From Cordylochernes scorpioides (Eukaryota; Arthropoda; Arachnida; Pseudoscorpiones; Chernetidae), in assembly GCA_030710605.1 (NCBI GenBank), contig CP092863.1:120757586-120821585 (forward strand): a DNA stretch of 64,000 bases, given 5' to 3'. Below are positions 41,756 through 52,950 of this stretch, piece by piece; position 1 is the stretch's first letter, and each line of letters begins with the position of its first letter. A program made the translations under genes and the position numbers. The notes beneath the pieces were generated by a model. It had not been told where the DNA came from, did not search any database, and saw nothing but the letters and a program-made list of their open reading frames with translations.

Positions 41756-41944
41756 TAGGCGTGAGTTTAAATGACAAGAAGTGATGATTAGTAAAGAGAT
41801 CGAAGTGACGTAACCATGTACGATGTTATATACTTTCAAACGTAGTATGTATATAGAGGTATCCTAAGAGAGAAGCCAAGGATATCCGTCACCCTATCAT
41901 GTCATGGAGCTTCTTTCAAGATTCAAAGCACCTTTTCTCTCATA
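41756..41944. other. Unrecognised spacer
   Basis: Unique sequence between two arrays; nothing recognised. Confidence 0.4.
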
Positions 41945-43030
41945 TACAGTTAAACCTGTCTATAGCGCCCCTCTGAATAGCGCCTCCCTCTCTATAGCAC
42001 CCTATTTTAAATACGTAGTGCGATGCGATTTACATTAAAAGTGACCTGTCTATAGCACCCCCTCTCTATAGCACCCTATTTTTAATACGTAGTACGATGC
42101 GATTTACATTAAAGGTGACCTGTCTATAGCACCCCCTCTCTATAGCACCCTATTTCAAATACGTAGTACGATGCGATTTACATTAAAAGTGACCTGTCTA
42201 TAGCACCCCATCTCTATAGCACCCTATTTTAAATACGTAGTACGATGCGATTTACATTAAAGGTGACCTGTCTATAGCACCCCCTCTCTATAGCACCCTA
42301 TTTCAAATACGTAGTACGATGCGATTTACATTAAAAGTGACCTGTCTATAGCACCCCATCTCTATAGCACCCTATTTCAAATACGTAGTACGATGCGATT
42401 TACATTAAAAGTGACCTGTCTATAGCACCCCCTCTCTATAGCACCCTATTTCAAATACGTAGTACGATGCGATTTACATTAAAAGTGACCTGTCTATAGC
42501 ACCCCCCTCTCTATAGCACCCTATTTCAAATACGTAGTACGATGCGATTTACATTAAAAGTGACCTGTCTATAGCACCCCCTCTCTATAGCACCCGATTT
42601 TAAATACGTAGTACGATGCGATTTACATTAAAAGTGACCTGTCTATAGCACCCCATCTCTATAGCACCCTATTTTAAATACGTAGTACGATGCGATTTAC
42701 ATTAAAAGTGACCTGTCTATATCACCCCCTCTCTATAGCACCCTATTTTAAATATGTAGTACGATGCGATTTACATTAAAAGTGACCTGTCTATATCACC
42801 CCCTCTCTATAGCACCCTATTTTAAATATGTAGTACGATGCGATTTACATTAAAAGTGACCTGTCTATAGCACCCCCTCTTTATAGCACCCTATTTTGGT
42901 GAGTCCCAAGAGGGGGCGCTATAGACAGGTTTAACTGTACATTAAAGTGACCTGTCTATAGCACCCCCTCTCTATAGCACCCTATTTTGGTGAGTCCCAA
43001 GAGGAGGCGCTATAGAGAGGTTTAACTGTA
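41945..43030. repeat. 74-bp tandem array inside a pogo-like MITE
   Basis: Outer ends are inverted: TACAGTTAAACCTGTCTATA at the left and its complement at the right, flanked by TA. Between them are about 12 copies of a 74-bp unit (GTGACCTGTCTATAGCACCC, AAATACGTAGTACGATGCGA). A second right terminus is buried at 42899-42938, so at least two elements are involved. The AAACCT-type terminus and TA target resemble pogo/Tigger MITEs. The single-unit form is at 50983-51146. Confidence 0.82.
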
Positions 43031-44029
43031 TATGGATTTTTTTCTAATTAAAGACATAATCTTTATGAACAAATATCTTTAAAATTAATTTTATTGACTG
43101 ATACATATAAAAACCTAATTCCAATTAAAATATGGAGTTTAGTTATTTATCTAAGAGGAAATGGACATCTCCTTGTGGTGAAATTCTATTTTAACTTTAA
43201 AATTCCTATTTAACCAGTTACTTGGGTGAGGAAAAAACGCTAAATTGATCAGTGAGCTTTTTTTAAAGAAAAACTGGGGTAGAGTCTAAAGGGCTTTACC
43301 CAAGTTACTTTGGGAAGGGATAAAAAATTTTATTTTTCACCATCAACGAAGGATTTAACTATTTTTGAACTTTTTTACCTCTCTTCACCCTCCAAGTGTT
43401 AACTATAAAAATATATCCTAAAGTAGTTTATTCCTATTAGTATATAAAAAATGAAGATTTTTAAAAATAAGTTCTTTAAACTTATATGCTGATTCCGTTC
43501 GAAAACTGTTCAAAGTTTCGTCTGATTTAAAATTGGAATTTGACCATATAGAGGACTTTTTTCTATTTTTCGCAGAGATTCACACACAAATATATATATA
43601 TATTTGATGGAAAATTTTATTCAAAGAAATCAATTAGAACTGTGGTAGATTGAGAGTTGTATTAAAAAATAGAGAACATTTTTTTTTAGAAAAATTAAAA
43701 AAGAGTTGAAAATGAAGCAAGAAAATGATTATTCTTTGAGTGTGAAAGCTTGTAAAAAAATAGGAGCTTACCCTCTATTATTAATTTTTTTATTTTGCTT
43801 TGTCGTCTGTTTTGCACAAGTTGAATCTGGTTAGAACGATGTATGTAAATTAGATGATTCTTTTGTCGCCTTAAATACGAGATAATTAACTCGTTTCTAT
43901 ATATATCTAAAAATGTTTAAAGTTTAATAAATTAATTTTAAAAACCTGAGAGTTGTTTTCAAAAACGATCCATCAGAAAAAAAAATAAAATATCGTTGAA
44001 ATAAGTTTAAAGAATATGAAAAAATAGTA
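43031..44029. other. AT-rich stretch, nothing recognised
   Basis: No ORF or repeat family recognised over about 1 kb. A segment at 43720-43860 (GTGTGAAAGCTTGT, TGTTTTGCACAAGTTGAATC) recurs inverted at 55960-56100. Confidence 0.45.
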
Positions 44030-44295
44030 TAAATGTGAAATGGTACTGGGATAAGGTGGATAAATTAAGAAAAAGGTATCTCATAAGGAGAGATGCTTTA
44101 GTTGCACAATAAGGATATGCATTTTTCTTAACACGTACGTTGTTATCTTTTCTTGATTAATCATGAATAGGTATTTGGCCAATTCTAGAATAATTAAAAA
44201 TCAACGAGAATAGTTGATATTTATTCCAATAGATGTCGTAAGCCATCAGCAACTTTCAGTTTCACGATAAAGATATGCCTTTTTCTTAATAAAGT
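44030..44295. mobile_element. Family A decayed foldback
   Basis: Left arm (ATAGTATAAATGTGAAATGG, AGGTATCTCATAAGG) and right arm (CCAATTCTAGAATAATTAAA, AAGCCATCAGCAACTTTCAG). The centre ACACGTACGTTGTTATC replaces the ribozyme. Confidence 0.55.
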
Positions 44296-44384
44296 TGAAA
44301 GATTTTGGAAGACGGCTGAAGAGAAAAGGAAAAGCTATATACATAATCTAATTGATGTAAATAATTATAGGTAAATAATCTTTG

Positions 44385-44600
44385 TCAGGACTAGAATGAC
44401 GAATCCTGTATGGGACTTTGATTCCAGTAAAAGGCTTGTTGCTGCTGTTGTATATAGTCACAGTGTAGAAAATACTATACTATACCTACTACATATATCT
44501 CTGTATTCTTAGTTCTCTTCAATTACTCTGTAAACTGGCGAATCCTTTATAGGACGAGAGGTCCTCAATAAAGGCTTTTGTTGTTGTTGTATAAAGTTGG
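44385..44600 (+). repeat. Two short retroelement-like 3' tails
   Basis: ACGAATCCTGTATGGGAC...AAAGGCTTGTTGCTGCTG (44385-44450) and CGAATCCTTTATAGGACGAG...AAAGGCTTTTGTTGTTG (44535-44590). Similar blocks, each ending in a (TTG)n-like run, suggest the 3' ends of a SINE or LINE. The parent is not identifiable here. Confidence 0.4.
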
Positions 44601-44929
44601 AAGAAGTCTTTATAATAATGGAAGAGGAACGATGCCTGTGGAAGGTTCATCATAAAAAGACGAGAGATTTGGATGGTGTTGGTGGATCGCAATATTTACT
44701 TCTCTTTCTAAAATATAAATCATCTTTTTCGAAAGTACAAAAATAAGAAACATAAATTACTGAATAAATCTAAGTAAACATTACCAATAAAATAACACCT
44801 CTCTAACCACATATCTCTATTAACTTTCACCTATATATCTATATTCCTGACACCACAGATTTTAAGCTACATATTATTACAATCATAGAATAAAAATAAT
44901 ATTTGACAGTAACATCCAACAGATGGGAC

Positions 44930-46640
44930 ATGAATTAAGAAGAATTGAATTAATTATAAGAGTTATGGAGGGTAAAATGGATGGAAAGAGAACGGTAGAA
45001 AGAAGTGGACTGATGGACACTGGATGGGAAGTTATGAATAAATAAAGAACTCAAGATAGAGAAGTATGGTGTTACTGGAGACCTGGATAAGAACAGAGAA
45101 ACTGAAGAAGAATCTGGTCTATGATCTAGAGAAGTTTATGAATGTATCAAAGTCTGTTGAAAGTTATCAGATAAAGGAAGAATAAATAGATATGGGAGAT
45201 ATATCAGAATATATTGATCACAAAGGTTCTGGAGGGTATATTTAATGGAAATAAATGAGTAGAAAGAATAGGACTGATGGACTGGATGGGAAGTTATGAA
45301 GAAATAAAGAACTCAAGATAGAGAAGTATGGAGTTACTGGAGACCTTCTCAAGGACAGAGAAACTGAAGAAGACGGCTGGTCTATACTTTAAAGAAGAAT
45401 AAAAGTAGATGAAGGCTTGTTGAACGTCATCAGATAAAGGAAGAAGAAGTGGATATGAGAGATATATTAGAATATAGTAATATTATTTTATTCGCGATCA
45501 AACGTTGTGGCCCATTGTATGCATTACATCCCAAACACAATGCGACGCCATCAATCTCTGTCTTGATATTCTATATACAGTTACGAGCGTCATGCGTGGC
45601 CTCTGTCACGGTTTGCTTTTTTTTTTTGGAATGGCGCCCTCCTATTGGTCGGCTACGATCACGCCACCTTTGCCCCCCCCCCCCCCCCCCCATTTCTGTA
45701 CCTATTGTGTTGGAGAGGGTTGCTCCTTAAATAAATGCATATATTAGTTAATAACCAAATGGAATCCTCTCTTTCTTTTTCCCAGTAAGAGACGCCTACG
45801 GAAGCCAACAGTACATAGACAGATAAAGCACATAGGCTATAGTTATTAACTAAAATATGCATTTATTTAAGGAGCCAATTTATAATTGTAACAAATAGTA
45901 TTTGAATCAAAACATTCACAATCGGGTAAAACACGGGCGTTGCCCGGGTCATTCGGCTAGTTCAAATATAATGATGACCAAAGTTATGTAGGGTATATTT
46001 AATGGAAAGAAATTGTAGAAAGAATTGGTCTGATGGACTGGATGGGAAGTTATGGAGAAACAAAGAGAAGAACTAAAGACAGAGAAGTATGATGTTACTG
46101 AAGATCAGGACTTAATCAAAAACTGAAGAAGAATCTGGGGTATATATACTATCTGTATAAAGAAAAGTTTAGAAGTAGATCAAGACTTGTTGAAGGTCAT
46201 CAGATAAAGGAATAACAAATAGAAATGGGAGATATATTCAAATAAATTAATTACGAAAGTACTGGAAGGATAAAATGAATGAAAAGATAACGGTAGAAAG
46301 AATTGGACTGATGGACTGGATGGGAAGTTATGAAGAACTCAAGATAGAGACATATGGTGTTACTGGAGACCTTCTAAACAACAGAGAAACTGAAGAAGAA
46401 TCTGGTATATGATATAGAAAAGCTTAGGAATAGATCAAGGCCTGTTGAAGGTCATCAGATAATAGATGTAGAAATGGATATGGGAGATATATTAGAATAA
46501 ATTGATGACGAAAGTACTGAAGGATAAAATGAATAAAAAGAGAACGGTAGAAAGAATAGGACTGATAGACTGGATGGGAAGTTATGAAGAACTCATAGAT
46601 AGAGGAGTATGGTTCCATTTGATATCAAGACCTTCTCAAG
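44930..46640 (+). repeat. ~265-bp tandem array (family H), split by a Helitron
   Basis: Five to six units (GGACTGATGG at 45007, 45267, 46027, 46304 and 46558; spacing 254-277 bp where uninterrupted), each with GGATGGGAAGTTATGAA, AGAACTCAAGATAGAGAAG and TTACTGGAGACC. About 480 bp including a non-autonomous Helitron separates the second and third of these. Confidence 0.82.
45570..45960 (+). mobile_element. Non-autonomous Helitron, copy 2
   Basis: Starts TCTATATACAGTTACGAGCG; ends CGGGC-GTT-GCCCG hairpin, GGGTCATTCGGCTAG, then T. A 19-base C run (45673-45691) and an internal inverted pair around TGCATATATTAGTTAATAAC lie inside. Sits in the family H array. Confidence 0.83.
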
Positions 46641-47394
46641 AACAAAGAAACAGAAGATGAAAACAATTACTCTACCAGAAATACAAATATCTCTGGTACA
46701 TCCTTACATTGATTTTCTTTTAGAAAAAAAAAATGTTTTACTATTGTAGATAGATATTGAAGAAAAAATGATAGGTCGTACATATAGATAGATGGGGGCA
46801 TTGTTTTTTGTCGTCTATTTTGACGGGAGAGGCTACCTTTATTTTCATAGATCATTTTCACACATACCGGCAGAATTTCTATATATTATATAATCTAAAA
46901 TGCAAATATTTTATTTTTTTAAAACATGTATTTTACTTTTATCATTGACTATTCTTTTATTTTTGACCATAGATTTAGAATACTTTGTATATATTGTTGT
47001 AAATATGTATAGTTAACCTACCTATTTTTAATTTAACGAATATAGAATTCATTTTATAAATTCTATATTACTGTGATAAATAATTAATGTGTAATTCTTT
47101 TAAAATAATTGAAAGTGGGAATTACTTGAAAGGTAAACAACTATGTTTCCTTTTTCACGACTGCACCTACAAATCTCTATCATTCCAAAATCATAACATA
47201 TATATGTTTCTTTAGTAAAATACAACTTTCGACTGATAACTTTTCTCAGGCTTATTTAAGGCTACTATTACTACAAGCCTGAGGAAGATCTAATACACGA
47301 AAGCTTGACGCATTTTAATTCAGAACACCCATCGCCATTTTTTGTTTTACGTTTATAACTAATTTGTAAGTATAGTTAATATTTACATATTACT
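46641..47394. other. AT-rich spacer with a family C scrap and a relic hairpin
   Basis: 46805-46850 has TTTGACGGGAGAGGCTACC (family C border). 47250-47310 has CTTATTTAAGG...AAGCCTGAGGAAGATC...CACGAAAGCTTGACG, a Penelope-terminal-like relic. Otherwise AT-rich. Confidence 0.4.
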
Positions 47395-47472
47395 CTATAG
47401 CAGTTGGAATACTGCAATAGCTATCTATTGGAGAAACTGCTAGGAGGGTTTTATCACTGATGAGCCAACCTT
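47395..47472. mobile_element. Family D fragment
   Basis: GAGAAACTGCTAGGAGGGTT and CACTGATGAGCCAACC, the decayed core only. Confidence 0.5.
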
Positions 47473-48570
47473 ATATTTGCATATTTCCCACTTAGTAATT
47501 ATATACATTTATCATATGCAAATCAAAAAATGAAACATATCGAATATCTCTATGAAATATTTATTTATTTATTTTTAACCGATAATAAAATTCTCTATTG
47601 AATACGAATATGTGTATTTTTTTAAAATAATATTTATTTCTAAATAATATTTTAAAAATCTCTATTCATTTTCTATTAGGTTAAAAATTCAACCTTATTT
47701 CTAGAAAAAAAGAAAGATTTAGTTAAAAGCTACCTTTAAAAGTCCCCAAAAATAATAAATAGAAAATAATTCTTTAAAGAAAAAAAAAACATAAATCTTT
47801 CAAAATCTTTTCCCCAAAAATATTATATTTGCATGGTTTCCTTAAAGGATCTGTGAAACAAAATTTTAAATAATTTTTGACCCGGGACTGGGGATGTTAG
47901 CCTAGACATGAAAAGTTCTTCGAAGGAATTTTTTGAAATTTGAAAAAAATAAAATAATATCGAGAATAAATAAGTTTTCACAGAGAATATATTTGAGCTT
48001 TAGATCAATAAAAATCTTTTCGGACGTCCGCCTGTATTTTTAATATATAAATTCTAAAAATTATACTTTCTCTTTTTTTTTCGAAAAGAAAAAAAATATT
48101 TTATCAATTTAATATCACAGATATTAAACTATTTGATATAAACTTTTGATGTTTAAGGCATTGCAAAAACAAAAAAAGGTGTTTTTTTTTATAAAGTTAA
48201 ATATCAGTTTGGATTATAGTTTGTTTTCCTTTCTCTGATAAAAAAAAAATAATTGATTTTTGACCAAGGATATTAAAAATAAATATCGAATTATTTAAAG
48301 AGTGTATTTTTAAATATTATTTTGTTTGTGAATGCATTATTAAATAAATAAAGTTGTTTATTCACAATACAAATATTAAAGAGTAGATTTTTTAACAGTG
48401 TGCACGATATAAATATCGGTAAAAAAAACATATTGTATAAAATTCTATGTATTTTTGATTATTTATTCAACTGAATCAGAATAACTCAAATTTTCCTATT
48501 TACATACCTATAAACACAAATTAATAAATACAAACACTGTTTGCATAATATAAATAATGATGGAAAACAT
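47473..48570. other. AT-rich stretch, nothing recognised
   Basis: About 1.1 kb, extremely AT-rich; no ORF, repeat family or hairpin of note. Confidence 0.5.
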
Positions 48571-48574
48571 ATAT

Positions 48575-48592
48575 AAATATAGAAGCATAGGG

Positions 48593-48626
<34 letters not shown>

Positions 48627-48835
48627 GTCAAAATTAACGTCAAAAACTGACGCCATCTATTGACCGTTGCCGCAACTAGCGGCCTCGGGTCGGTGACAAA
48701 GCCACAATATGCCGAGGCCGCTAGTTGCTGCGACGGTCAATAGATGGCGTCAGTTTTTGACGTTTATTTTGACGGGAGAGGCGCCCTATGCTTCTATGGA
48801 TCAATTTCCTCCCGGCAAAATTTCCACATATATAT
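48575..48835. mobile_element. Family C foldback without ribozyme
   Basis: Inverted arms: ATAGAAGCATAGGGCGCCTC, a (CT)n run, TGACGCCATCTATTGACCG, GCCGCAACTAGCGGC, then the reverse order ending GAAATTGATCC-type border. The arms meet at GCCACAATATGCCGAGG; the hammerhead centre is deleted. Confidence 0.65.
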
Positions 48836-48837
48836 TT

Positions 48838-49112
48838 GAAATGAAGGCGATAAAAACGTGGTGATTTTCTTTTAATGGTAAAAGCACAAGCTTTCAGGCA
48901 AGAATGCCCTTCTTCAGGTTACAACTTGGAAATATTTTAAAACTATCGATATGAAAGATTATTTCCAAATTGTAACCTGAAGAATCTTTCATATCCATAG
49001 TTTTAAAATATTTCCAAGTTGTAACCTGAAGAAGGGCATTCTTGCCTGAAAGCTTGTTTTTTACCATTAAAAGAAAATCACCACGTTTTTATCGCCTTCA
49101 TTTAAAATATTA
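48838..49112. mobile_element. Foldback element with hammerhead-shaped relic
   Basis: Near-perfect palindrome: arms 48838-48945 and 49000-49112 (GAAGGCGATAAAAACGTGGT, AAAGAAAATCACCAC). Each arm has CTGAAGAAGGGC-loop-GCCTGAAAGCTT, the same layout as CUGAUGA-helix II-GAAA but with a lost core. Confidence 0.65.
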
Positions 49113-49261
49113 TTGCGTAGCTACGTCATGTCTGATCCTTACTTCGAACATATATATATATATATACCATTTGTAAAATTTTATTTATATTTTTTAATTA
49201 ACAAAACCGTTTAAAAAGGATATAAAAATCCCGCTATAATATTTTATTACGATGTACTAGA

Positions 49262-49565
49262 GCGCCATCTGTTATCAAATTATAAAACTATTTTAGAGGC
49301 GTAATATTCTTTTTTAAAATAAAACAATTTCTACTGTCCTTACTGCGATGGAAAAATTAAAGGAAGGGCCTGGCTCATCAGTGGTGAACCCTCCCAGCGG
49401 TTTCGCCAGTTTAATCTACCAAAAATTAAACTGGCGAAACCGCTGGGAGGGTTCACCACTGATGAGCCAGGCCCTTCCTTTAATTTTTCCATCGCAGTAA
49501 GGACAGTAGAAATTGTTTTATTTTAAAAAAGAATATTACGCCTCTAAAATAGTTTTATAATTTGA
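49262..49565. mobile_element. Family D head-to-head foldback
   Basis: Perfect or near-perfect palindrome centred near 49426 in which two whole D centres face each other (CGGTTTCGCCAGTTTAATC / ATTAAACTGGCGAAACCG). Begins near GCGCCATCTGTTATC at 49272. Arm length is about 150 bp; such palindromes are unstable, so it is probably young. Confidence 0.72.
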
Positions 49566-49851
49566 TAATATTTTATAATAAATGATTTAAATATATTAAT
49601 CTTTATTTATAATTTGTTATTTATATAAATATTCACATTGACAGAGGTATATAATTTCATCTAAACCTTTTAATTGTTTTTAATGTAAAACTTTTTACAT
49701 TATTGTTGATACCTTTTAACACTTTTTTTTTGTCAAATATATAATTTATATCTAATATAATCCATCACGGAAATATAAAGAATTTTGTAGAAATAATTGC
49801 TAATATATTAAAAATCAAGCGATAAAAATATGTAAATTTTATTATTATAAT
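49566..49851. other. AT-rich spacer
   Basis: Nothing recognised. Confidence 0.45.
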
Positions 49852-50205
49852 TATCTTAGTATACACATGGTACAGTCCATGATAAATACACCCATACCTC
49901 GCTTTGCGTCGGGGTTACGTTCCAAAAAACACGACGCAAATTGAAACTACGTAAAGTGAAAATAAAATTTTGATGGTATGGCGCAATCAAAAATAAAGGT
50001 GTTGCCATATTTTATGAAAAAAAAATTAAAGACTCTCATCCAAAACAACGCAACTTCGAAAATCTAACGACGCACAGTGAAAATCAGTAAAAATTAAGCA
50101 GCGACGCAACTTCGAAAAAAACGCAAAACGAAACGACGCAAAGCGAGGTATTGGTGTATAGTGGGTAATAGTTGTCGACTGTTTTTACTCTAAGTACAGA
50201 ATGTT
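49852..50205 (-). mobile_element. SINE fragment interrupted by a MITE
   Basis: SINE tail (49852-49886, ACACATGGTACAGTCCATGA) continues at 50159 (GTGGGTAATAGTTGTCGACT) after the MITE. The head half is missing or lies diverged at 50518. Confidence 0.65.
49887..50158. mobile_element. MITE with TACACC-ATACCTCGCTTTGCG ends
   Basis: 272 bp with ~25-bp inverted ends (TACACCCATACCTCGCTTTG at the left, CAAAGCGAGGTATTGGTGTA at the right) and TA at both borders, inserted in a SINE. Internal repeats echo the end motif (GACGCAACTTCG, GACGCAAAGCG). TA target and the ACCTCG-type terminus fit the Tc1/mariner/pogo superfamily. Confidence 0.75.
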
Positions 50206-50299
50206 AATGTTTACAGAAATTTGTTTTTGCTTACAGAATATATAAATGATTTTTGCATACCTATAAATACCATTTGTAGAATTTGATTTATATTTTAAA

Positions 50300-50455
50300 T
50301 TTTATTATGATACATTAACGCGCCATCTGTTATCAAAATTCGAAACTATTATAGACGTGTATGATTTTTTTTTTTAGTAAGGACAGTAGAAATTGTTTAT
50401 TTTTAAAAAGAATCATACGCGTCTATAATAGTTTCTAATTTTGATTTTAAATTTT
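50300..50455. mobile_element. Family D arms with deleted centre
   Basis: GCGCCATCTGTTATC, then GAAACTATTATAGACGTGTA and its inverse meeting at a T run. The whole core has gone. Confidence 0.6.
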
Positions 50456-50517
50456 AATTAACAAGACCGTGTTTTTAAATAAGATAATACAACTCGTTAT
50501 GATTTTTATTACTATAT

Positions 50518-50727
50518 GTAGAAAGAAGTTTGGATTTTGCACTTATAAATATGTAATTGCACCGTTTTGTTACTTGTACTCACTGATGGAGTTGGACTTT
50601 TGCAAGAATCAGAGGCCTTTTGAGAAATAATTTACTCAGAAAAAAGTATCCACTCCAGGATTCGATCCCAAATCGTGGCTGTGGGAAATCGAAGGTTCAT
50701 ACCGCTCCCCCACCGGCCTCCATAAAA
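50518..50727 (-). mobile_element. Diverged SINE, head half
   Basis: TTACTTGTACTCACTGATGG, GCAAGAATCAGAGGCC and a B-box-like GGGATCGAATCCT on the minus strand, ending at GGGGGAGCGG. Confidence 0.6.
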
Positions 50728-50982
50728 TATATATGTAAATTAAAATAAATATTTACACATAGATTTTTTCAAATGAATTTTTTGTTCGAATTTTATTTTT
50801 TTAAAATATGAACAAAGTTTCCAAAAGGTAAAAAAAAAATTCATTAATATAAACAATACTTACAAATATAAAGAAATTTTCTTGAATTAGAAACGTATTT
50901 TGAAGATCATCAAAGTATTTTCTGAAAATATAAAATAAAACTTGTAAAATATATATGAGAATTATACATTCATATATATATA
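50728..50982. other. AT-rich spacer
   Basis: Nothing recognised. Confidence 0.4.
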
Positions 50983-51146
50983 TACAGTTATACCTATCTA
51001 TAGCGCCCCCTCTTGGGACTCACCAAAATAGGGTGCTATAAAGAGGGGGTGCTATAGACAGGTCACTTTTAATGTAAATCGCATCGTACTACGTATTTAA
51101 AATCGGGCGCTATTTAGAGGAGGCGCTATAAAGAGGTTTAACTGTA
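50983..51146. mobile_element. pogo-like MITE, single-unit form
   Basis: 164 bp with inverted ends TACAGTTATACCTATCTATA / TATAAAGAGGTTTAACTGTA, flanked by TATA. It contains one copy of the sequence that forms the 74-bp unit at 41945-43030 (TCGCATCGTACTACGTATTT) in inverse orientation, and so shows the likely ancestor of that array. Confidence 0.78.
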
Positions 51147-51194
51147 TATATATATATACATTCATTAAATATTTGCATATATATTTATTATTTT

Positions 51195-51508
51195 ATATTT
51201 CTTCTACCTTTCCTAGGCAAACGTTGTACAAGCCATGATAACAATGGATAGTAATTAGCGACTGTTTCTAACTTGACCACATGTCGACACATTTAGAAAG
51301 CAGATTGACTTTCACAATTACAAGATGTAAATACCCCATTTGGTTACTTGTATTTCCTAGTGGGGTTAGACTTGTATAGAAATTACCAACTAGTAAAAAT
51401 ATTTTTTTATAAAAAAAAGTACCCAACGCGGGATTCGATCGTGGTAGGTTATTATCGAAATTCAATATTACGTCAGCCATTACCCCATCAAACCCAGCCT
51501 CTACATAC
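51195..51508 (-). mobile_element. Diverged SINE, full length
   Basis: GTACAAGCCATGATAACAAT, CCACATGTCGACACATT, TTGGTTACTTGTATTTCC and a B-box-like CGATCGAATCCCG. An old copy with many substitutions. Confidence 0.6.
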
Positions 51509-52200
51509 AACATACATATCGAGAATATAATAATTAGTTGCATAATTAAAAATACAAATTTACATATCAAATCAAATGACGTCACAATTCTTTTGAATAA
51601 AAAACACAATGCTACAATTTTGCTTCTAAAATTCATGTATTTCCTTCAAACTGTTGTAAGGGAAATTTCAATTTTACATTTAATGCAGTTTTATTAATTA
51701 ACTAACTTACATACTAATTCTGTACATATATGAAATATCTTTCTTTCTTTTCTTTCAAATTTTTTGTTTATCTTTAAAGTGCAAGTGTCCCTAGGGAGAC
51801 GTAGCGCTCTGAGTCGAAATAAAGAATGACTCATCAGTAGTGAAACCTCCAAGCCGTTTCGCTATGTGATTTTCGAAATAATTTTATTATTTATAACTTT
51901 TTTTTTAATAGCGTTGAATATGTTTATATTTTTCGCCAATAGATGGCGCCAGGTTAATAATGATGTCTTATAATGGTGTTGATTAAAGAGACTTTCCGAA
52001 ATCTCATTTTTTTTTAATAAAAATAATTTGAAGAAATTTGAATTTTATTTATTTAATTACATAATGCAAAACGTCGTGTGTATATTTGTTTAATCTACTA
52101 AATAATATATGTAAAATAGTAACTATGTAAATAGAATACCGCTATGTAACAAACGCAATACAAAAGGAGAGAAAACTACCCTATTTACATAGGCATCCAA
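51509..52200. other. AT-rich spacer with family D and GCGCCATCT scraps
   Basis: 51829-51865 (GACTCATCAGTAGTGAAACC, CAAGCCGTTTCGC) is a D-core scrap; 51941-51949 is AGATGGCGC, the complement of the shared motif. Otherwise nothing. Confidence 0.4.
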
Positions 52201-52440
52201 GCAGAACAATACCATATGTCCTGGTTACAATGGAATTCTCTCTTCCGGAAGTGGTGTTGCAGACGAATGTTCGATTTCCCGCCACTTGTGTGGAATGACA
52301 TTGTAACTTCCGGGGGAATGAATTCTAGAATTTTCCATTCATCTCCGCTGGTTAGAATCGAAGTTGTATTTTTGTGTCTTTTCTACTTCCATTTTTCATT
52401 GATAGCGTTCAGATGTTGTAAAGAAACGAATTTAATAAAC
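52201..52440. promoter_or_regulatory. Possible promoter-like island (ETS and E2F-type sites)
   Basis: A ~200-bp GC-balanced island with CTTCCGGAAGTG (52242-52253), TTTCCCGCC (52275-52283) and AACTTCCGGGG near 52306. ETS and E2F-like sites in close array are typical of TATA-less promoters. There is no linked ORF that I recognise, so this is a weak inference. Confidence 0.25.
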
Positions 52441-52950
52441 TCTATAACACGTGAAAAAAAAATAGTACAAATGTGATATTGTACTGGGATAAGGTGCATA
52501 AATTAAGAAAAAGGCATCTCCTTATCGTGAAACTGAAAGTTGCTGATGGCTTGCACCATCTATCGGAATAAATATCAACTATTATATTGTAACTATTTAT
52601 AACTAATAAATTATATGTAAATTAGGTGAGAAAAAAATAGTACAAATGTGAAATTGTACTGGGATAAAAAAAGGGAGATAAATTAAGAAAAAGGCATCTC
52701 CTTATCGTGTAACTTAAAGTTGCTGATGGCTTGCACCATCTATAGGAATAAAAAATGTTACACGCTGACAAAGACCAACAGCCCGAAACGCTTCCGTGGT
52801 TAGCTTCTATTGATTAATCAAGAATGGGTATTTGGCCAATTCTGGAATAATTAAAAATTAACGAACAGTTGATATTTATTCCGATAGTTGGCGCAAGCCA
52901 TCAGCAACTTTCAGTTGCACGATAAGGAGATGCCTTCTTCTTAATCTAAA
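52441..52950. mobile_element. Family A, three partial copies with a decayed hammerhead
   Basis: Arms at 52455-52580 and 52635-52750 in tandem, then an inverted arm (52800-52945). Between them, 52759-52800 reads CACGCTGACAAAGACC...GCCCGAAACGCTTCCGTGG: stem I survives, but G8 and helix II are damaged. Confidence 0.65.

Noticed and set aside
41160..41777. 145-205-codon repetitive open frames on both strands
   Set aside because: They result from the 39-bp array, whose unit is a multiple of three and derives from a non-coding foldback core.
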